A stretch of DNA of 6,799 bases from Thiobacillus sp. (lineage in GTDB: Bacteria > Pseudomonadota > Gammaproteobacteria > Burkholderiales > Thiobacillaceae). The stretch is from assembly GCA_024710445.1 (NCBI GenBank), contig JANJUT010000256.1, positions 1 to 6,799 of the forward strand, in the 5' to 3' direction. Shown here piece after piece: positions 6,150 to 6,799 of the stretch. The notes under the pieces were generated by a model, which searched no databases, was not told the origin of the DNA, and worked only from the letters and a program-made list of their open reading frames with translations. The position numbers and the translations under genes are program-made. Numbering within the stretch: the stretch's first letter is position 1; each line of letters begins with the position of its first letter.

Positions 6150-6799
<650 letters not shown>

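Overview
The window looks like chromosomal DNA of a GC-rich Gram-negative bacterium, most likely a betaproteobacterium. The evidence is the gene order tgt-yajC-secD-secF, the style of the SecD, SecF and Kup sequences, and the absence of transposases, phage genes, tRNA/rRNA genes or CRISPR repeats. I place it near the Nitrosomonadales/Burkholderiales by general resemblance only; no 16S or marker tree is possible here.

Layout. Bases 1-361 hold no convincing gene. Most of this stretch (about 56-324) is filled by nested complementary segments that look like a folded 5' leader RNA of the next gene. On the plus strand, 362-2236 encodes a complete Kup-type low-affinity potassium/proton symporter. 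It ends 58 bases before the end of a convergent minus-strand cluster. Read in its own direction, that cluster is: tgt (tRNA-guanine transglycosylase, 5' part beyond the right edge), 40 bases, yajC, 70 bases, secD, 9 bases, secF, 49 bases, and a DedA-family membrane protein gene.

Function. YajC, SecD and SecF form the accessory complex of the Sec translocon, which uses the proton gradient to help pull exported proteins through SecYEG. The queuosine gene tgt lies upstream of them in a conserved but functionally unrelated arrangement. The DedA protein at the 3' end resembles members implicated in recycling undecaprenyl phosphate, so the tail of the operon joins two envelope functions that depend on proton-motive force. 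Kup is a separate unit for potassium uptake.

The coding genes are ordinary and intact. The part worth a second look is the kup leader. It has a perfect 10-bp pairing 232 bases apart enclosing a 12-bp stem, a three-way junction and two strong hairpins. It also has an exact 10-base direct repeat whose second copy carries the only good ribosome-binding site, and a 12-bp palindrome sitting over the possible start codon. I do not recognise it as any riboswitch class I know (M-box, yybP-ykoY, ydaO/c-di-AMP and c-di-GMP motifs were considered). It is a candidate cis-regulatory RNA for potassium transport.
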